NCBI GenBank assembly: GCA_958369225.1
Contig: CATXID010000001.1
Location: 186,001 to 250,000, forward strand
DNA length: 64,000 nt
Direction of reading: 5' to 3'
Origin: an uncultured Collinsella sp.
GTDB lineage: Bacteria > Actinomycetota > Coriobacteriia > Coriobacteriales > Coriobacteriaceae
Both the position numbers and the translations under genes were made by a program. This document shows positions 45,750 to 54,601 of the stretch, piece by piece (position 1 is the stretch's first letter; each line of letters opens with the position of its first letter). The notes beneath the pieces were generated by a model. It saw only the letters and a list, made by a program, of their open reading frames with translations, was not told the DNA's origin and did not search any database.

Positions 45750-45778
45750 TTGTGATACCGCGATACCCGCGGTATACT
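45750..45778 (+). promoter_or_regulatory. tatA promoter with an operator-like inverted repeat in the spacer
   Basis: TTGTGA (45750-45755) and TATACT (45773-45778) are spaced by exactly 17 bases. The spacer is filled by the 8-bp inverted repeat ATACCGCG (45755-45762) and CGCGGTAT (45768-45775), which looks like a repressor site. Confidence 0.6.
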
Positions 45779-45814
45779 CATTCGAGCTTGTCTCGCTGTA
45801 TTGTGGAGGTCTAC

Positions 45815-46090
45815 ATGTTTGGACTGAGGGCTCCTGAGCTCATCATTATTCTCGTCGTTGTCCTGATTATCTTTGGGCCCAAGAACCTGCCGAAGCTCGG
45901 TAAGTCCCTCGGCTCTACCGTCAAGAATATCCGCGAGGGTATGGAGGGCGACGATAAGGGCGAAACCAAGCAGGCCGAGGAGGTTGTGGTCGAGGAGTCC
46001 AAGGAGGACAAGGAGATCGCAGAGCTCGAGGCCAAGCTCGCTGCTGCCAAGCAAAAGAAGGCAGAGGACAGCGACGCGGACGCAGAGTAG
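45815..46090 (+). CDS. tatA: Twin-arginine translocase TatA/E subunit
   Basis: 91 residues. One N-terminal membrane helix (PELIIILVVVLIIFGPKNLP) is followed by the amphipathic helix KLGKSLGSTVKNIREGMEGD and a charged Glu/Lys tail. This is the standard TatA plan; the Phe-Gly hinge is present. It oligomerises to form the pore for folded proteins. TGGAGGT lies upstream of ATG. tatC is not adjacent. Confidence 0.92.
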   Translation: MFGLRAPELIIILVVVLIIFGPKNLPKLGKSLGSTVKNIREGMEGDDKGETKQAEEVVVEESKEDKEIAELEAKLAAAKQKKAEDSDADAE

Positions 46091-46115
46091 TCCCATCCCT
46101 TTGGGGTGAGCACCT

Positions 46116-46148
46116 GACCGGCTTGCCCGCAGGCTAGCCGGTCTTTTT
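46116..46148 (+). terminator. Terminator of tatA
   Basis: Perfect 8-bp stem GACCGGCT/AGCCGGTC with a 12-nt loop and TTTTTCG. Confidence 0.9.
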
Positions 46149-46197
46149 CGTTTTTGTTGACAGTTGATCGTTACATCATAGTTGGGGAGATATCCGT

Positions 46198-46668
46198 ATG
46201 GACGCAAGCCAGATCGTACTGACCGCTGAGGGCCGCCAGAAGCTCGTCGAGGAGCTCGCTTGGCGTGAGGGCGATTACGCCAAGGAGATCGTCGAGGACA
46301 TCAAGGAAGCCCGCGCGTTCGGCGACCTTTCGGAGAACTCCGAGTACGATGCCGCCAAGGACAAGCAGGCCCAGAACGCCGCTCGTATCGCCGAGATCCA
46401 GGCCATCCTCGCCAACGCTCAGATCGCTGCCAGCACGGGCGACCTGACCGTCTCCATTGGCTCGACTGTTACCCTGGTCGACCCCAACGGTGAGCTTATC
46501 GAGGTCACGCTTGTCGGTACCACCGAGACCAACTCGCTCGAGCACAAGATCTCCAACGAGTCTCCGGTCGGTCACGCCATCATCGGTCACGGCGAGGGCG
46601 ATTCCGTCGAGGTCGTTACGCCTTCCGGCAAGACTCGCGTCTACACCATCGCCAAGATCGCACGCTAG
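46198..46668 (+). CDS. greA: Transcription elongation factor GreA
   Basis: 156 residues. The N-terminal coiled coil carries the acidic tip GDLSENSEYDAAKDKQ that enters the RNA polymerase secondary channel and restarts backtracked complexes. The C-terminal FKBP-like domain ends SPVGHAIIGHGEGDSVEV. A TTGACA lies at 46157-46162, but the -10 is unclear. A terminator-like hairpin separates it from lysS. Confidence 0.96.
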   Translation: MDASQIVLTAEGRQKLVEELAWREGDYAKEIVEDIKEARAFGDLSENSEYDAAKDKQAQNAARIAEIQAILANAQIAASTGDLTVSIGSTVTLVDPNGELIEVTLVGTTETNSLEHKISNESPVGHAIIGHGEGDSVEVVTPSGKTRVYTIAKIAR

Positions 46669-46696
46669 ACCACGGTCCCGCGTAAAGGTATGTTTT

Positions 46697-46729
46697 CGCT
46701 CCCTGGGACCGAATCCTGGGGAGCGTTTT
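46697..46729 (+). terminator. Terminator after greA
   Basis: CGCTCCC (46697-46703) pairs with GGGAGCG (46719-46725) and TTTTAGTTT follows. The lysS ribosome site GAGGAG begins just beyond. Confidence 0.75.
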
Positions 46730-46747
46730 AGTTTGAGGAGCTAACTT

Positions 46748-48712
46748 ATGGCAGAGAACCAGAACGCCGCCGATCAGGCATCGACGCTCAACGACGAGCG
46801 CGCCACCCGCCTGGCCAAGCGCGCCGCCCTGTTCGAGGCGGGCCAGAACCCCTATCCCGAGCACTCTGAGCTTGAGGACTACGTCGCCGATATCGAGGCT
46901 AAGTACGCCGAGCTTGCCGATGGCGAGGACACCGAGGATGTCGTGAAGATCGCCGGCCGCGTGGTCGCCAAGCGCGGTCAGGGCAAGATCATGTTCATCG
47001 TCGTGCGCGATGCGACTGCCGAGATTCAGCTGTTCTGCCGCATCAACGACATGGACGAGGCTGCCTGGAATACGCTCAAGGCCCTCGACCTGGGCGATAT
47101 CCTGGGCGTGACCGGCGTAGTCGTGCGCACCAAGCGTGGCCAGCTTTCCATTGCCCCCAAGAGCGCGACGCTGCTGTCCAAGGCAGTTCGCCCGCTGCCC
47201 GAGAAGTTCCACGGTCTCTCCGACAAGGAGACCCGCTATCGCCAGCGCTATGTCGACCTGATCGCCAACGACGACGTTCGCGAGACCTTCCGTAAGCGTT
47301 CGCAGATTCTCTCCACGTTCCGCCGCTTTATGGAGTCCGATGGCTACATGGAGGTCGAGACCCCTATCCTGCAGACCATCCAGGGCGGAGCTACTGCCAA
47401 GCCGTTCATCACGCACTTCAATGCGCTCGATCAGGAGTGCTACCTGCGTATCGCCACCGAGCTGCACCTCAAGCGCTGCATCGTCGGCGGCTTTGAGCGC
47501 GTGTTCGAGATCGGCCGTATCTTCCGCAACGAGGGCATGGACCTTACCCACAATCCCGAGTTCACCACGATGGAGGCCTACCGCGCCTTCTCCGACCTCG
47601 AGGGCATGAAGGCACTCGCTCAGGGTGTCATTAAGGCCGCTAACAAGGCTATCGGCAACCCCGAGGTTATTGAGTACCAGGGCCAGACCATCGACCTCTC
47701 CGGCGAGTGGGCCAGCCGTCCCATGACCGACATCGTCTCCGACGTGCTCGGCAAGCCGGTCACCATCGACACGCCGGTTGAGGAGCTTGCTGCCGCCGCA
47801 CGCGAGAAGGGCCTGGAGATCAAGCCCGAGTGGACCGCCGGCAAGATCATCGCCGAGATTTATGACGAGCTGGGCGAGGACACCATCGTCAACCCCACCT
47901 TCGTGTGCGATTACCCCATCGAGGTTAGCCCGCTTGCCAAACGCTTTGAGGATGACCCGCGCCTGACCCATCGCTTTGAGCTGGTCATCGCCGGCCACGA
48001 GTACGCGAACGCGTTCTCCGAGCTCAACGACCCGGTCGACCAGGCCGAGCGCTTCGCTGCCCAGATGGCCGAGAAGGCCGGCGGCGACGACGAGGCCATG
48101 GAGTACGACGAGGATTACGTGCGCGCCCTCGAGTACGGTATGCCTCCTGCGGGCGGCATCGGCATCGGCATCGACCGCGTGGTCATGCTGCTCACCAACC
48201 AGGCTTCCATCCGCGACGTGCTGCTGTTCCCGCACATGAAGCCCGAGAAGGGTTTCCAGTCCGGTGCCGCCGCTGCCAAGGCTGCCGAGGCCGGCAACAC
48301 CGCGAGCCCCTTCGTCAAGCCGCTCAAGCCCACGCTCGACTACTCCAAGATTGCCGTCGAGCCGCTGTTTGAGGAGTTCGTCGACTTTGATACCTTCTCC
48401 AAGAGCGACTTCCGCGCCGTGAAGGTCAAGGCATGCGAGGCCGTCAAGAAGTCCAAGAAGCTGCTGAACTTTACGCTCGACGACGGCACCGGTACCGACC
48501 GCACCATCCTCTCCGGTATTCACGATTATTACGAGCCCGAGGACCTGGTCGGCAAGACCCTGCTCGCCATCACCAACCTGCCTCCGCGCAAGATGATGGG
48601 TATCCCCAGCTGCGGCATGCTCATCAGCGCCATCCACGAGGAGGAGGGCGAGGAGCGTCTCAACCTGATCCAGCTCGACGCTTCCATCCCTGCCGGCGCA
48701 AAGATGTACTAG
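46748..48712 (+). CDS. lysS: Lysyl-tRNA synthetase (class II) with C-terminal Trbp111/EMAP-II-like tRNA-binding domain
   Basis: 654 residues, against about 500 for ordinary LysRS. Residues ~75-160 are the N-terminal OB anticodon domain. The class-II core follows with motif 2 (FRNEGMDLTHNPEFTTMEAY) and motif 3 (GIGIGIDRVVMLLTNQ). After a linker (~500-540), residues ~545-654 form an extra OB domain: FDTFSKSDFRAVKVKACEAV, DDGTGTDRTILSGIHDYY and LPPRKMMGIPSCGMLISAIH. These match the tRNA-binding domain found at the C-terminus of many MetRS. The extension is expected to raise tRNA affinity. Confidence 0.94.
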   Translation: MAENQNAADQASTLNDERATRLAKRAALFEAGQNPYPEHSELEDYVADIEAKYAELADGEDTEDVVKIAGRVVAKRGQGKIMFIVVRDATAEIQLFCRINDMDEAAWNTLKALDLGDILGVTGVVVRTKRGQLSIAPKSATLLSKAVRPLPEKFHGLSDKETRYRQRYVDLIANDDVRETFRKRSQILSTFRRFMESDGYMEVETPILQTIQGGATAKPFITHFNALDQECYLRIATELHLKRCIVGGFERVFEIGRIFRNEGMDLTHNPEFTTMEAYRAFSDLEGMKALAQGVIKAANKAIGNPEVIEYQGQTIDLSGEWASRPMTDIVSDVLGKPVTIDTPVEELAAAAREKGLEIKPEWTAGKIIAEIYDELGEDTIVNPTFVCDYPIEVSPLAKRFEDDPRLTHRFELVIAGHEYANAFSELNDPVDQAERFAAQMAEKAGGDDEAMEYDEDYVRALEYGMPPAGGIGIGIDRVVMLLTNQASIRDVLLFPHMKPEKGFQSGAAAAKAAEAGNTASPFVKPLKPTLDYSKIAVEPLFEEFVDFDTFSKSDFRAVKVKACEAVKKSKKLLNFTLDDGTGTDRTILSGIHDYYEPEDLVGKTLLAITNLPPRKMMGIPSCGMLISAIHEEEGEERLNLIQLDASIPAGAKMY

Positions 48713-48714
48713 GG

Positions 48715-48744
48715 GGTTACGGCGTTTTACCAAACGCCGTAACC
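48715..48744 (+). repeat. Perfect 13-bp hairpin right after lysS
   Basis: GGTTACGGCGTTT (48715-48727) pairs fully with 48732-48744 around TACC, two bases after the stop. There is no T run. Confidence 0.75.
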
Positions 48745-48763
48745 GCTCGACGCTGCGCGCCGC

Positions 48764-48849
48764 CCAGAGCGACAATTTGTCATTCAAAAGGCAAGGCATG
48801 ACCAGAAGGTCTATGCCTTGCCTTTTTCATGCCAACTTGTTCGCTCTGG
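48764..48849 (+). terminator. Nested palindrome with lysS-type hairpin core and T run
   Basis: The outer arms CCAGAGCGACAA and TTGTTCGCTCTGG (48764-48775, 48837-48849) enclose a perfect 14-bp hairpin AAAAGGCAAGGCAT (48786-48799 with 48813-48826). Its loop, GACC-AGAA-GGTC plus a bulged T, pairs too. TTTTTC follows, so it probably terminates lysS. The core is shared with 60752-60774 after cysS. Confidence 0.8.
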
Positions 48850-48893
48850 ACGTCGCTCGCTGTCCGTCCTCTACCTGCGGTGTTGCCCTGGTT

Positions 48894-48990
48894 GGCACTT
48901 AGGGACGTTCCTTTTGTGCCGGCACTTGGGGACAGTCCTTGTCCAATAGTCATTGGGGACGTTCTTAAACGACTACTCAATGGCTATTGA
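48894..48990 (+). repeat. Cluster of three GGGAC hairpins
   Basis: Three motifs stand in a row. GGCACTTAGGGACGTTCC closes with GTGCC (48894-48920). GGCACTTGGGGACAGTCC follows at 48921. CAATAGTCATTGGGGACG closes with CAATGGCTATTG (48944-48989). They lie in the 370-base gap between lysS and the exporter gene, which holds no gene. Confidence 0.6.
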
Positions 48991-49082
48991 GCACATGGCT
49001 CGCATGACAGTTGTCTCTTTTATGTTTCCTTTAGCCGTCGTTGCCTAGGATGGGGGTTAGTCGGCAGGAAGGGAGCGTCTGT

Positions 49083-50651
49083 ATGGACGACGCGAGCGAG
49101 CGCGCAATCGAAGAGGACATGCTCGATCAGTTCAATTACTTTGACGATGAGGACGAGGAGCTGATCGACCGTCGCGAGCCAGCGCCGCTTGATTCCTTTG
49201 ATCTGGTCGATGAAGAGGCTGATGAGGTTGAGGGCGAATCAGCGGAGCCTCCACAGCCTTCGCGCCTTGACTCGCTGCTTTCGAGAGCCCCCATGCACCA
49301 CGGCGTTCGTGCCGGCGCGCTCCATATGAAAACTGACTGGCACCAGATCGTGACGGCGGGCGATGAGCTTGCCGTCGATGCGCCGCTCACCGATAAATCA
49401 TCCATCATCTGCCGCACCGGCATGCTTATGCTGGCAAGCGGAACAGGTGCCTGGCGCGTGCGCGATACCATGAATCGTGTTGCGGCCGTGCTCGGTGTCA
49501 CCATTCACGTTGACTTAAGTCTCCTATCGTTTGAGTGTACCTGCATCGAAGATGGCCACTGCTTTAACGAGGTCGTCAGCCTGCCGACAACCGGCGTCAA
49601 TACTCATCGCATTTGGATGATGGAGAGTTTCCTCAAGGAAATCGAGACCTATGGTCGTCGCTTCACGGTGCACGAGTACCACGAGATGCTCAAGACCGTT
49701 GAGAGCTCAAAGCCCGATTACTCTCCCTGGCAACAGGGCCTTGCGGCGGCCTGCGCCTGTGGCGCCTTTGTCTTTTTACTTGGTGGCGGTCCCATTGAGA
49801 TGGCATGCGCGTTCGTAGGCGCTGGTGTCGGCAACTTTGCTCGCTCCCATATTCTCAAGCAGGGCCTTGGTCAGTTTAGCGCGCTGACGATCGGCGTTGC
49901 ACTCGCTTGCGTCTCGTATCTGCTGGCATTGCTCGGTCTTGGCCAGGTCATACCGGGGGCAATGTCGCACCAAGAAGGCTATATCGGCGCCATGCTCTTT
50001 GTGATTCCCGGCTTTCCTCTCATTACGGCAGGCCTCGACATCGCTAAGCTCGACATGCGAAGCGGTATCGAGCGCCTTTCGTATGCCGTATCGATTATTG
50101 TGATGGCGACGCTCGTAGGTTGGATGGTTGCCGAGTGTGTGGGACTGGCGCCGGATGACTTCGCCCCGCTCGGCCTCTCACCGTTGGCTCTTACGCTCTT
50201 GCGCATACTGATGAGCTTTATCGGCGTATTTGGCTTCTCGGTTATGTTCAACAGCCCGGTAAAGATGGCAGCGGCGGCAGGGCTCATCGGCGCCGTGTCT
50301 AATACCTTGCGCCTTACGCTCGTCGATGCGCCGACGCTGTTTCCCTTCCTGGGCCTGAGTGCGGGCATGCCTCCCGAGGCGGCTGCGTTTATCGGCGCGT
50401 TGGTATCGGGGCTGCTCGCGAGCTTAGCCGAAATCAAGCTCACCTACCCACGTATCGCCCTCACGGTGCCATCGATTGTCATTATGGTGCCGGGCTTGTA
50501 TCTGTATCGCTCGATGTATTACATGTGCACCTTCGACACGGTCAATATGCTCGGCTGGTTTGTGCGTGCAGTGCTCATCGTGGCGTTTCTGCCCGTTGGC
50601 CTGGGCGTGGCGCGTACGCTCACCGACCCTCGCTGGCGCCACACCAGCTAA
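49083..50651 (+). CDS. Threonine/serine exporter family protein (ThrE-like)
   Basis: 522 residues. Residues 1-75 are an acidic, disordered leader. About 105-260 is the soluble DUF1212-like region (ICRTGMLMLASGTGAWRVRD, then membrane start GLAAACACGAFVFLLGGG). About ten hydrophobic segments follow, including the C-terminal DUF3815-type half. ThrE exports threonine and serine by proton exchange; bacteria often split it into two genes, but here both halves are one chain. The start at 49083 follows AAGGGAG. Confidence 0.88.
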   Translation: MDDASERAIEEDMLDQFNYFDDEDEELIDRREPAPLDSFDLVDEEADEVEGESAEPPQPSRLDSLLSRAPMHHGVRAGALHMKTDWHQIVTAGDELAVDAPLTDKSSIICRTGMLMLASGTGAWRVRDTMNRVAAVLGVTIHVDLSLLSFECTCIEDGHCFNEVVSLPTTGVNTHRIWMMESFLKEIETYGRRFTVHEYHEMLKTVESSKPDYSPWQQGLAAACACGAFVFLLGGGPIEMACAFVGAGVGNFARSHILKQGLGQFSALTIGVALACVSYLLALLGLGQVIPGAMSHQEGYIGAMLFVIPGFPLITAGLDIAKLDMRSGIERLSYAVSIIVMATLVGWMVAECVGLAPDDFAPLGLSPLALTLLRILMSFIGVFGFSVMFNSPVKMAAAAGLIGAVSNTLRLTLVDAPTLFPFLGLSAGMPPEAAAFIGALVSGLLASLAEIKLTYPRIALTVPSIVIMVPGLYLYRSMYYMCTFDTVNMLGWFVRAVLIVAFLPVGLGVARTLTDPRWRHTS

Positions 50652-50753
50652 TTAGTGCAAGGGGGACAGGTTACTTTGCACCAAATGAGTTGCGGTGAAA
50701 TAGGGACTGAATTGCTGCTTAAAGGGTCAAAACAGTCCGTATTCCACCGCAAC
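50652..50753 (+). repeat. Two adjacent hairpins: GGGGAC element copy 3 and a 21-bp inverted repeat
   Basis: TTAGTGCAAGGGGGACAGG closes with CTTTGCACCAA (50652-50684), directly at the exporter stop and near-identical in core to 12243-12277. Next, 50689-50709 (GTTGCGGTGAAATAGGGACTG minus its last base quoted as positions only) is inverted at 50733-50753 with 19 of 21 matches. No gene is seen between 50652 and 50964. Confidence 0.7.
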
Positions 50754-50870
50754 TTATGGGGTCGGGGGATTATTGGTGCCCTGCATCTTCATAAACTCAA
50801 CGCTTACGAAGCGCGGGGTTTTCGTGCTAGGCTGGTTCCACCACATAAGTAGTCGCAGACGCACGTATCA

Positions 50871-50921
50871 CGGGCGGGCGAGATGAAGTCCCAACAGCTC
50901 CATCTCGCCCGCCCGTTTTTG
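50871..50921 (+). terminator. Intrinsic terminator before the DUF2798 gene
   Basis: Perfect 15-bp stem CGGGCGGGCGAGATG (50871-50885) with 50901-50915, then TTTTTG. It is 220 bases beyond the exporter stop. Confidence 0.88.
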
Positions 50922-50964
50922 TTGCGTGGTGCCGCGGCGTAACACAGAAAGGACCATGCCCTTT

Positions 50965-51558
50965 ATGCCTATCAACAAACGAGAGAGCCTGCTGTTCACC
51001 TTTATCATGTGCTTTTGCATGGTGCTCTGGATGAGCATCTACAACGTTGCCCTGCAGCATGGGGCCATCAACGGCGAGGTTGTTGCCGCCGCGTGGCTCG
51101 GCTTCCCCGTTGCCTATGTCTTTGCCATGTGCTGCGACTGGTTTATCGCCAGCCCGCTGGCCAAAGGCTTCGCCTTCAAGTTCCTGGTTACTCCGGGCAA
51201 GAGCTCGCCGCTCGCTATGACGCTCGTCGTCAGCTCCTGCATGGTCGTTCCCATGGTCATCATCATGTCGCTCTACGGCGCGTGCGAGGGTCTGCTCCAC
51301 ATGCCCGGCGGCCCGCTCGCAAACCTGCAGATGCTGCCGGTGATGTGGCTCATCAACATTCCGCGCAACTTTATCATGGCCCTGCCCTGGAACCTGCTGG
51401 TGGCTGGTCCGGTTGCTCGTTTTGTCTTCCGCCGCGCCTTCCCCATGGGCACGGTCTTTGCCGAGCCGCACATGGAGCTCGTGCACATGCCGGGTGCTCC
51501 CATTGCCGATACCGTCAATGACGTTGCCGAGAACATGGGTGTTGAGCCCGCCTGCTAG
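50965..51558 (+). CDS. DUF2798 membrane protein
   Basis: 197 residues, four hydrophobic segments arranged as two similar halves. RESLLFTFIMCFCMVLWMSI with FIASPLAKGFAFKFL, and the second MTLVVSSCMVVPMVIIMSL with NLLVAGPVARFVFRRAF, each match the DUF2798 pattern. The function is unknown. ATG at 50965 is 11 bases after AAAGGA; the ATG at 50956 is only 2 bases after it and less likely. Confidence 0.8.
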   Translation: MPINKRESLLFTFIMCFCMVLWMSIYNVALQHGAINGEVVAAAWLGFPVAYVFAMCCDWFIASPLAKGFAFKFLVTPGKSSPLAMTLVVSSCMVVPMVIIMSLYGACEGLLHMPGGPLANLQMLPVMWLINIPRNFIMALPWNLLVAGPVARFVFRRAFPMGTVFAEPHMELVHMPGAPIADTVNDVAENMGVEPAC

Positions 51559-51657
51559 ACAGCAGCGCAAAACCAAACCGCCAAGCGGACCAGAGCGATT
51601 CCTTTTTTGTAGACGTTGTCGCGCGGCTACGGGCGGGAAAGGTCCCAACGGTTAACA

Positions 51658-51716
51658 TATACTCCATATGGGTAAAGAGACCAAAGCGCTGCCGCGGGGC
51701 GGCGCTTTGCGTTTGA
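51658..51716 (+). promoter_or_regulatory. clpC leader: TATACT box and hairpin
   Basis: TATACT at 51658-51663 could be a -10 box with no clear -35. An 11-bp hairpin AAAGCGCTGCC (51683-51693 with 51698-51708) lies in the leader and is followed by GCGTTTGAAAAAAC. No HspR (HAIR) or CtsR-type operator could be recognised. Confidence 0.35.
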
Positions 51717-51745
51717 AAAAACTAGCTCGTCTAAGAGGAACTAGC

Positions 51746-54388
51746 ATGTTAGACCGTTTTACCGATCGTGCGCGTAAGGTCATGTCCATGGCCAAGCAGG
51801 AGGCGCTCGATCTTCATTCAAATAAAGTGGGCACCGAGCACCTGCTGCTCGCGCTTGCCAAGGAGGACGAGGGCATTGCCGCCGAGGCGATGCGTTCGCT
51901 CGACATCTCCTACGATGACATCATGGATACTCTCAAAGAGGTTCAGACCACGGTTCCCGAGCCCAGCGAGGAGACCGAGGCGGCCAAGCTCGCCTTTACG
52001 CCGCTCGTCATTAGCGTGATGGAGCGTTCATTCCGCGTGGCACGCGAGAACAACCAGACCTACGTGTCGACCGAGCACTTGCTGATCGGCATCGTCGAAG
52101 AGGGCAACGGCATGGCCATGGACATCCTCATGCGCCTGGGCGTGTCGTCCGCCTCCATCAAAAAGGCTATCGAGAAACTCACCGCCAAGGACCAGGACAA
52201 GAAGCGTCCGCTCGCCGGCGCCGGTGCTGGTCGTCCCGGTGCGGGCCTGCCGTTCTTTAGCGGCTCGGATGCCTCTCAGCAAAAGGGGAGTGGCACCGAT
52301 ACGCTCAAGCAGTTCGCGACCAACCTCACGCAGAAGGCGCGCGACGGCGAGCTCGACCCTGTAATTGGTCGCGAAAAGGAAGTCCAGCGTATGATGGAGA
52401 TCCTTTCGCGCCGCACCAAGAACAACCCGCTCATTCTGGGCGATCCTGGCGTGGGCAAGACGGCCATCGTCGAGGGCCTAGCTCAGCAGATTGCAGCCGG
52501 CAACGTGCCCGAGAACCTCATGAGCCAGAACATCTGGACGCTCGACCTGCCGGGCCTCGTGGCGGGCGCCAAGTATCGCGGTGAGTTTGAGGAGCGCCTC
52601 AAGAACGTGATCCAGGAGGCCACCGAAGCCGACGACGTCATCCTGTTTATCGACGAGATGCACACCATCATCGGTGCCGGTTCTGCCGAGGGCTCCATCG
52701 ATGCAAGCTCCATGCTCAAGCCCGTGCTCGCGCGCGGTGCCTTCCAGATTATCGGCGCCACCACGGCCGAGGAATTCCGCAAGTACCTCACCAAGGACCC
52801 GGCCTTCGAGCGTCGCTTCCAGACCATCGATGTCGAGGAGCCGAGCGTCGAGGACACGGTCAAGATCCTGACCGCGCTCAAGCCGCGCTACGAGGAGCAC
52901 CATCATGTGCGCTATACGCAGGGTGCTATCGAGGCCGCAGCGAACCTTTCCAACCGCTACATCCAGGATCGCTTCCTGCCCGATAAGGCCATCGACCTCA
53001 TCGACGAGGCCGGTGCCCGCGCTCGAATTGCCGCGAATCGCGCGCCCAAGCCGGTGCGCGAAGCCGAGCATCGCATCGAGGAGCTCAAGGCCGCCGCGCA
53101 GGAGGCCACCGAGAGCGACGACATGAACAAGGCCGCCGAGATTACCGAGCAGCAGAAGGCCGCCGAGATTGAACTCGCCGAGGCCAAGGCTGCCTGGACC
53201 GCCGAGCTCGATGCCAGCCCGCTCACCATCGATGTGAGTCAGATCGCCGATATCGTGTCCGTGACTTCGGGCGTGCCGGTGTCCTCGCTTACCGAGAGCG
53301 AGAGCCGTCGCCTGCTGCAAGCCGAAAGCGTGCTCAAGACGCGCATCATCGGTCAGGATGAGGCTGTCGAGGCGGTTGCCAAGGCCGTGCGCCGCAGCCG
53401 CTCGCCGCTCAAGGATCCGCGTCGCCCCGGCGGCAGCTTTATCTTCCTGGGTCCTACCGGCACGGGCAAGACCGAGCTCGCCAAGACGCTCGCCGAGTAC
53501 CTCTTTGGCAGCAAGGATGCGCTCATCAGCTTCGATATGTCCGAGTTCGGTAGCGAGTTCGAGGTCTCCAAGCTCATCGGTAGCCCTCCGGGCTACGTCG
53601 GTCACGACGAGGGCGGCCAGCTCACCAAGGCCGTTCGTCGCCACCCGTACTCGGTCGTGCTGTTCGACGAGATCGAGAAGGCGCACCCCGATATCTTCAA
53701 CATCTTGCTGCAGGTGCTGGAGGAGGGTCGCCTGACCGACAGCCAGGGCAAGACGGTCGACTTCCGCAACACCGTGATCATCATGACGTCCAACGTGGGC
53801 GCCCGCGAGATTGCGCAGGATGCGAGCGTTGGCTTTGGCACTACCGGCGAGCAGGGTCTCACGTCGAGCGAGATCCGCGGTCGCGCGATGGGCGAGCTCA
53901 AGCGCCTGTTCCGCCCCGAGCTGCTCAACCGTATCGACGACATCGTGGTGTTCCAGAAGCTCTCGGGCGAGAATCTCACCAAGATCGCGCATTTGCTGGT
54001 GGACGACCTGCGTCAGCGATTGATTGCCAACGGTATGAACATCAAGCTCACCGATGCGGCCTATGACAAGATCGTGGCCGAGGGCACCGACCTCACCAAC
54101 GGTGCGCGTCCGCTGCGCCGTGCTATTCAAAAGCTCATCGAGGACCCGCTGTCCGAGGAGCTTCTGGCCGGCGAGTGGGGCGAGGGCGATACCGTCCTGT
54201 GCGACGTGGCCGATGGCAAGTTTGTCTTTAGCCACGGCACGGGCGAGATCCCGGCACCGCGTCCGGCGGGCACGCTCGGTGGTGATACCGCCCCGGCGGC
54301 ACCGCACACCGGCAACGCCGCCCCCGTGAGCGGCGGCGTGACCTCGGGCCCCGGCGGCATGATGCAAGCCGGCTCTGGCGCGCTGTAG
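51746..54388 (+). CDS. clpC: ATP-dependent Clp protease ATPase subunit ClpC
   Basis: 880 residues. Two N-terminal Clp repeats ([32 protein letters not shown]) precede AAA domain 1 (Walker A GDPGVGKT at ~231). A short middle coiled coil follows at ~420-470, of ClpC rather than ClpB length. AAA domain 2 has [20 protein letters not shown] split at ~568, and carries a ClpP-docking-like loop near [10 protein letters not shown]. The last ~50 residues are a Gly/Pro/Ala tail unlike other ClpC. It unfolds substrates for ClpP. The start at 51746 follows AAGAGGA. Confidence 0.92.
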   Translation: MLDRFTDRARKVMSMAKQEALDLHSNKVGTEHLLLALAKEDEGIAAEAMRSLDISYDDIMDTLKEVQTTVPEPSEETEAAKLAFTPLVISVMERSFRVARENNQTYVSTEHLLIGIVEEGNGMAMDILMRLGVSSASIKKAIEKLTAKDQDKKRPLAGAGAGRPGAGLPFFSGSDASQQKGSGTDTLKQFATNLTQKARDGELDPVIGREKEVQRMMEILSRRTKNNPLILGDPGVGKTAIVEGLAQQIAAGNVPENLMSQNIWTLDLPGLVAGAKYRGEFEERLKNVIQEATEADDVILFIDEMHTIIGAGSAEGSIDASSMLKPVLARGAFQIIGATTAEEFRKYLTKDPAFERRFQTIDVEEPSVEDTVKILTALKPRYEEHHHVRYTQGAIEAAANLSNRYIQDRFLPDKAIDLIDEAGARARIAANRAPKPVREAEHRIEELKAAAQEATESDDMNKAAEITEQQKAAEIELAEAKAAWTAELDASPLTIDVSQIADIVSVTSGVPVSSLTESESRRLLQAESVLKTRIIGQDEAVEAVAKAVRRSRSPLKDPRRPGGSFIFLGPTGTGKTELAKTLAEYLFGSKDALISFDMSEFGSEFEVSKLIGSPPGYVGHDEGGQLTKAVRRHPYSVVLFDEIEKAHPDIFNILLQVLEEGRLTDSQGKTVDFRNTVIIMTSNVGAREIAQDASVGFGTTGEQGLTSSEIRGRAMGELKRLFRPELLNRIDDIVVFQKLSGENLTKIAHLLVDDLRQRLIANGMNIKLTDAAYDKIVAEGTDLTNGARPLRRAIQKLIEDPLSEELLAGEWGEGDTVLCDVADGKFVFSHGTGEIPAPRPAGTLGGDTAPAAPHTGNAAPVSGGVTSGPGGMMQAGSGAL

Positions 54389-54413
54389 GGCGTGGCGACA
54401 ATTTGATACGCGC

Positions 54414-54450
54414 AATCGAGGCGCTCTGGCAAGGGCGCCTCGATTTGTAG
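54414..54450 (+). terminator. Terminator-like hairpin after clpC
   Basis: Perfect 11-bp stem AATCGAGGCGC (54414-54424) with 54435-54445, followed by TGTAG. The T run is weak. Confidence 0.65.
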
Positions 54451-54601
54451 AGCTGCGAAGTTGTGACCGTTACGCTATGCGGTCCACCGTTAGCCGATGA
54501 TGCGAGGGCGCTCGGCGTTTTCGACTGGTTTATGCACGTAAAGTCTGGGAATATACAAGTCGCATGTCTTATTGTCTAACCAGTTGCGCCAAGGAGGCAC
54601 C

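Noticed and set aside
46616..48799. A 727-codon open frame antisense to lysS
   Set aside because: Leu/Gly/Val-rich shadow of a highly expressed gene with no start signal; similar shadows lie opposite clpC, pepD and groEL.
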